Origin: Flavobacterium sp. CG_23.5
GTDB lineage: Bacteria; Bacteroidota; Bacteroidia; Flavobacteriales; Flavobacteriaceae
Assembly (NCBI RefSeq): GCF_017875765.1
Contig: NZ_JAGGNA010000001.1
Span: 2,693,001-2,757,000, forward strand
Reading direction: 5' to 3'
Length of the DNA stretch: 64,000 nt
Shown piece by piece: positions 62,801 to 64,000 of the stretch (positions within the stretch are counted from its first letter, which is position 1; every line of letters starts with the position of its first letter). The notes beneath the pieces were generated by a model. That model had not been told where the DNA came from. It ran no database searches and saw only the letters and a program-made list of their open reading frames with translations. The position numbers were made by a program, and so were the translations under genes.

Positions 62801-63095
62801 AGCTCCAATTACTAGTTTTGTAAAAGCAAATTTTGATTCAGATAAAAAAGAAGAAGTTTTTGCTGCAGGAAATTATTTTGGAGTTTCGCCTTATCACAGT
62901 CGATTTGATGGATTTTCTGGAGCATTAATAAAAACTGAAAAAACAATTTATATGGGAAATCAGATAGGAATCGATTTAACTCAAAAGGCCGTTCGTCATT
63001 TAGACATTATCAATTTCAATGGTAAAAAGTATTTATTAATTACCATAAACAATAAACCAGCTGAAGTTTACGAACTTCCAACATCTTCAAATTAG
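59835..63095 (+). CDS. FG-GAP/VCBS-repeat lipoprotein with ASPIC/UnbV domain (copy 2)
   Basis: This 1086-residue tandem paralogue of the previous gene starts at ATG 59835 (MNNFLKIVLVSLLIVGCSKK, lipid C17). The start lies inside the upstream stop region, giving an 8-base overlap and likely translational coupling. The domain order is the same: calcium-loop repeats (VALGDINNDGLVDVYF; VMADVNGDGFLDIYVC), a UnbV module (GIGTKVISYTKGKRQFKELQ), and a second repeat block (AIGDLNGDGKEDIFFG; FDYDKDGDLDIFVG). The two proteins share architecture throughout but have clearly diverged, so they are not a recent duplication. Function is unknown to me. Confidence 0.87.
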   Translation: MNNFLKIVLVSLLIVGCSKKQDHLFEKLSPEKSSITFNNQLDPSKNISILDYLYYYNGGGVALGDINNDGLVDVYFTSNQGKNKLYLNKGDDKFEDITSKSGVEGQSDWNAGTVMADVNGDGFLDIYVCAVVGINGFEGHNELFINNKDNTFTESAAHYGLDLDNYSSSAAFFDFDGDGDLDMYLLNHAVHSESSFGNAEIRNKRNYECGDKLFRNDNGKFVDVSEKAGIFGGANGYGLGLAISDFNLDGYPDIYVCNDFHEDDYYYLNNGDGTFTESLKKHFGHTSRFSMGVDVADINHDGFPDIMTLDMLPEDEKVLKSSLGDDNVQMLKLRTEKLGYHYQYTRNMLQLNQAGNNFKETALLSGVAATDWSWSALFADYDEDGEQDLFVSNGIPKRPNDLDYVKYYSNDQIKNKIATTKLLDKEALKKMPKGNVTNYVFQGSKDLMFNNRSSDWIENDSIISNGSGYADIDNDGDLDVITNNLNSVASVYINKTDKNANYLKLKLRFGGKNTFGIGTKVISYTKGKRQFKELQTTRGFQSSSEPIIHFGYGKITKVDSIVVIWPDKTYQTLKDVKTNQTLTIKANANRKTFDYNRLHPAILPIFKKVETNLGINFTHQENDFIDILVQKLIPYQRSDRGPANAIGDLNGDGKEDIFFGSSKDKKAVVYLQNAKGFSKKLFNEIDNDSIFEDASAIIGDFNNDKINDLFVASGGGENASNLQDRLYLAKNGQFIKSTLPKLTQNASVVKTFDYDKDGDLDIFVGNNSLNNRFGSTSVCYLLNNNKGVFTVVQSKVFSGIGMVTDAVVTDFNKDKKLDLIVVGEWMKPTFFANTNGQFKDVTATVFPEKSNGLWQSIIPFDIDHDGDLDYLVGNWGMNSKFVASQNFPMKMYYDDFDENGTFETIVAIAKKDQYYTTAGLDDLAEQFSGLVKKKFHSYKSFAGKTLEEVFDPKMLGKAKLYEVHNLKSGYLRNDKGKFVFVSFSNKMQVAPITSFVKANFDSDKKEEVFAAGNYFGVSPYHSRFDGFSGALIKTEKTIYMGNQIGIDLTQKAVRHLDIINFNGKKYLLITINNKPAEVYELPTSSN

Positions 63096-63179
63096 GATGT
63101 GTTGCAATAAAATAGACTGGCCAATATTCCAAGTTCTTTATTCAAAATTTAGAAAAATTAAAACATTAAATTGAAAAAC

Positions 63180-64000
63180 ATGAAATTTAAATATATAACC
63201 TTAACAGCAATAATTTTTCTTTTTGTTTCCTGTAAAAAGGAATCCACTATTATTGTGAGCCCTGATGATTATGGTGCTTCTATTGATAATGTTACTCAAA
63301 TTCTGATTCACGATATTTTTTCTCCACCGGTGGCCAGCAGGATTTATGCTTATCCTAATATTGCTGCTTTTGAAGTAATTGCTCAAAACAGTAATAAATA
63401 TTCTTCGCTTCAAAAGCAATTGAATGGATTAGATTCGATACCGGTTTTAGACCCGAAAAGTGGTGTTAATAAAAACGTGGCTGCACTTGTGGCACATATG
63501 GAAGTAAGTAAGGCATTAGTTTTTTCTGAAGAATTAGTGGAGAAGTTCAGGGACAGTTTGTACCAGAAATGGGGAAATGAAAACCAAAAAGAATTTGAAG
63601 TTTCTAAAGAATATGGCCTAAAAGTAGCTGAGCGCATCAAAAAATGGATGGGGAAAGACAATTATAAAGAAACTCGAACAATGCCAAAATTTTCAGTTTA
63701 TACGAATCAACCAGGGAGATGGCAACCTACGCCTCCTGCTTATATGGATGCGATAGAACCGCATTGGGGAGAAATCAGGACGATGGCTTTGGACTCTGCT
63801 TCACAGTTTAAACCAATACCTGCACTAACTTTTTCGGTAAATAAGAATTCTCCTTTTTTCAAACAAGTACAAGAAGTGTACGACATAAGTCAGCAAATGA
63901 TAAAAAAAGGGGACTCTTCTGAGGAAATGAAAATGGCGCAATTCTGGGATTGTAATCCTTATGTTACAGTTAATCAAGGACACATGATGTTTGCCAAAAA
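63180..64000 (+). CDS. PAP2/vanadium-dependent haloperoxidase-like lipoprotein (partial, 3' end beyond window)
   Basis: About 273 codons are visible. The N-terminus is a short lipoprotein signal (ITLTAIIFLFVSCKKES). The body resembles the N-terminal helical part of bacterial vanadium-haloperoxidase/PAP2 proteins (IFSPPVASRIYAYPNIAAFE; PGRWQPTPPAYMDAIEPHWG; FWDCNPYVTVNQGHMMF). The catalytic region (RP, PSGH and SR-x5-H-type motifs) would lie beyond 64000, so activity cannot be judged. It follows the FG-GAP pair by 84 bp on the same strand. I recall similar arrangements in other Bacteroidota, but the link to the SusCD genes is unproven. Confidence 0.72.
   Translation, partial: MKFKYITLTAIIFLFVSCKKESTIIVSPDDYGASIDNVTQILIHDIFSPPVASRIYAYPNIAAFEVIAQNSNKYSSLQKQLNGLDSIPVLDPKSGVNKNVAALVAHMEVSKALVFSEELVEKFRDSLYQKWGNENQKEFEVSKEYGLKVAERIKKWMGKDNYKETRTMPKFSVYTNQPGRWQPTPPAYMDAIEPHWGEIRTMALDSASQFKPIPALTFSVNKNSPFFKQVQEVYDISQQMIKKGDSSEEMKMAQFWDCNPYVTVNQGHMMFAK

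Noticed and set aside
1..64000. CRISPR arrays, prophage or integrase genes
   Set aside because: No regularly spaced direct repeats, cas-like proteins, phage structural genes or recombinases were seen on either strand.

Overview
The window is AT-rich chromosome from a member of the Bacteroidota, almost certainly a Flavobacterium or close relative. The evidence is the gliding gene gldE next to ssb and mutY, TAnnTTTG-type -7 promoter boxes with TTTG/TTG -33 boxes about 19-21 bp upstream, a SusC/SusD pair, an alternative complex III operon, DUF3078 and DUF2723 proteins, and genes mostly without Shine-Dalgarno sequences. Coding density is high and I see no prophage, CRISPR array, rRNA or complete insertion sequence.

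Layout. 1-4.7 kb: gldE (cut by the window edge), ssb and mutY on the minus strand, then HU, a 30-residue basic peptide and RNase G on the plus strand. 4.7-6.3 kb: an insertion scar. A DUF6364/PIN toxin-antitoxin pair lies between intact tadA and a second, decayed copy of the tadA 3' end. 6.4-13.2 kb: a TonB-like protein, dxs, a DUF3078 protein and polA. 13.5-21 kb: a surface protein, a metallophosphoesterase, a thioredoxin-fold protein without cysteines, a polysaccharide deacetylase and a large DUF2723 membrane protein. 21.1-27.1 kb: tRNA-Gln, a universal stress protein and the rimP-nusA-infB translation operon, whose leader holds a terminator-like hairpin. 27.3-28.8 kb: a lipoprotein gene with an in-frame stop and a 0.7 kb gene-free stretch. 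28.8-40.7 kb: a SPOR protein, then the respiratory operon actABCDEF-coxBA (quinol to cytochrome c to oxygen). 40.8-43 kb: ruvB and queG.

43-64 kb is an alpha-glucoside utilisation region. Two LacI-type regulators with near-identical DNA-binding domains sit beside two secreted GH13 enzymes, a secreted GH65 enzyme and susC/susD. Paired CG-centred operators (cores of the type CGAAAACGTTTTCG), with centres 20 bp apart, lie in the GH13/GH65 divergent promoter region and again before susC, which ties the genes into one regulon. After a strong terminator behind susD come two large FG-GAP/UnbV lipoproteins and a PAP2/vanadium-haloperoxidase-like lipoprotein that runs off the window.

The least explained parts are the SusCD-FG-GAP-PAP2 module, the tadA-reconstituting toxin-antitoxin insertion, the dual-regulator/dual-operator design, the 30-residue basic peptide and the rimP leader hairpin. 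All functional assignments rest on motif recognition by eye; no database search was run.
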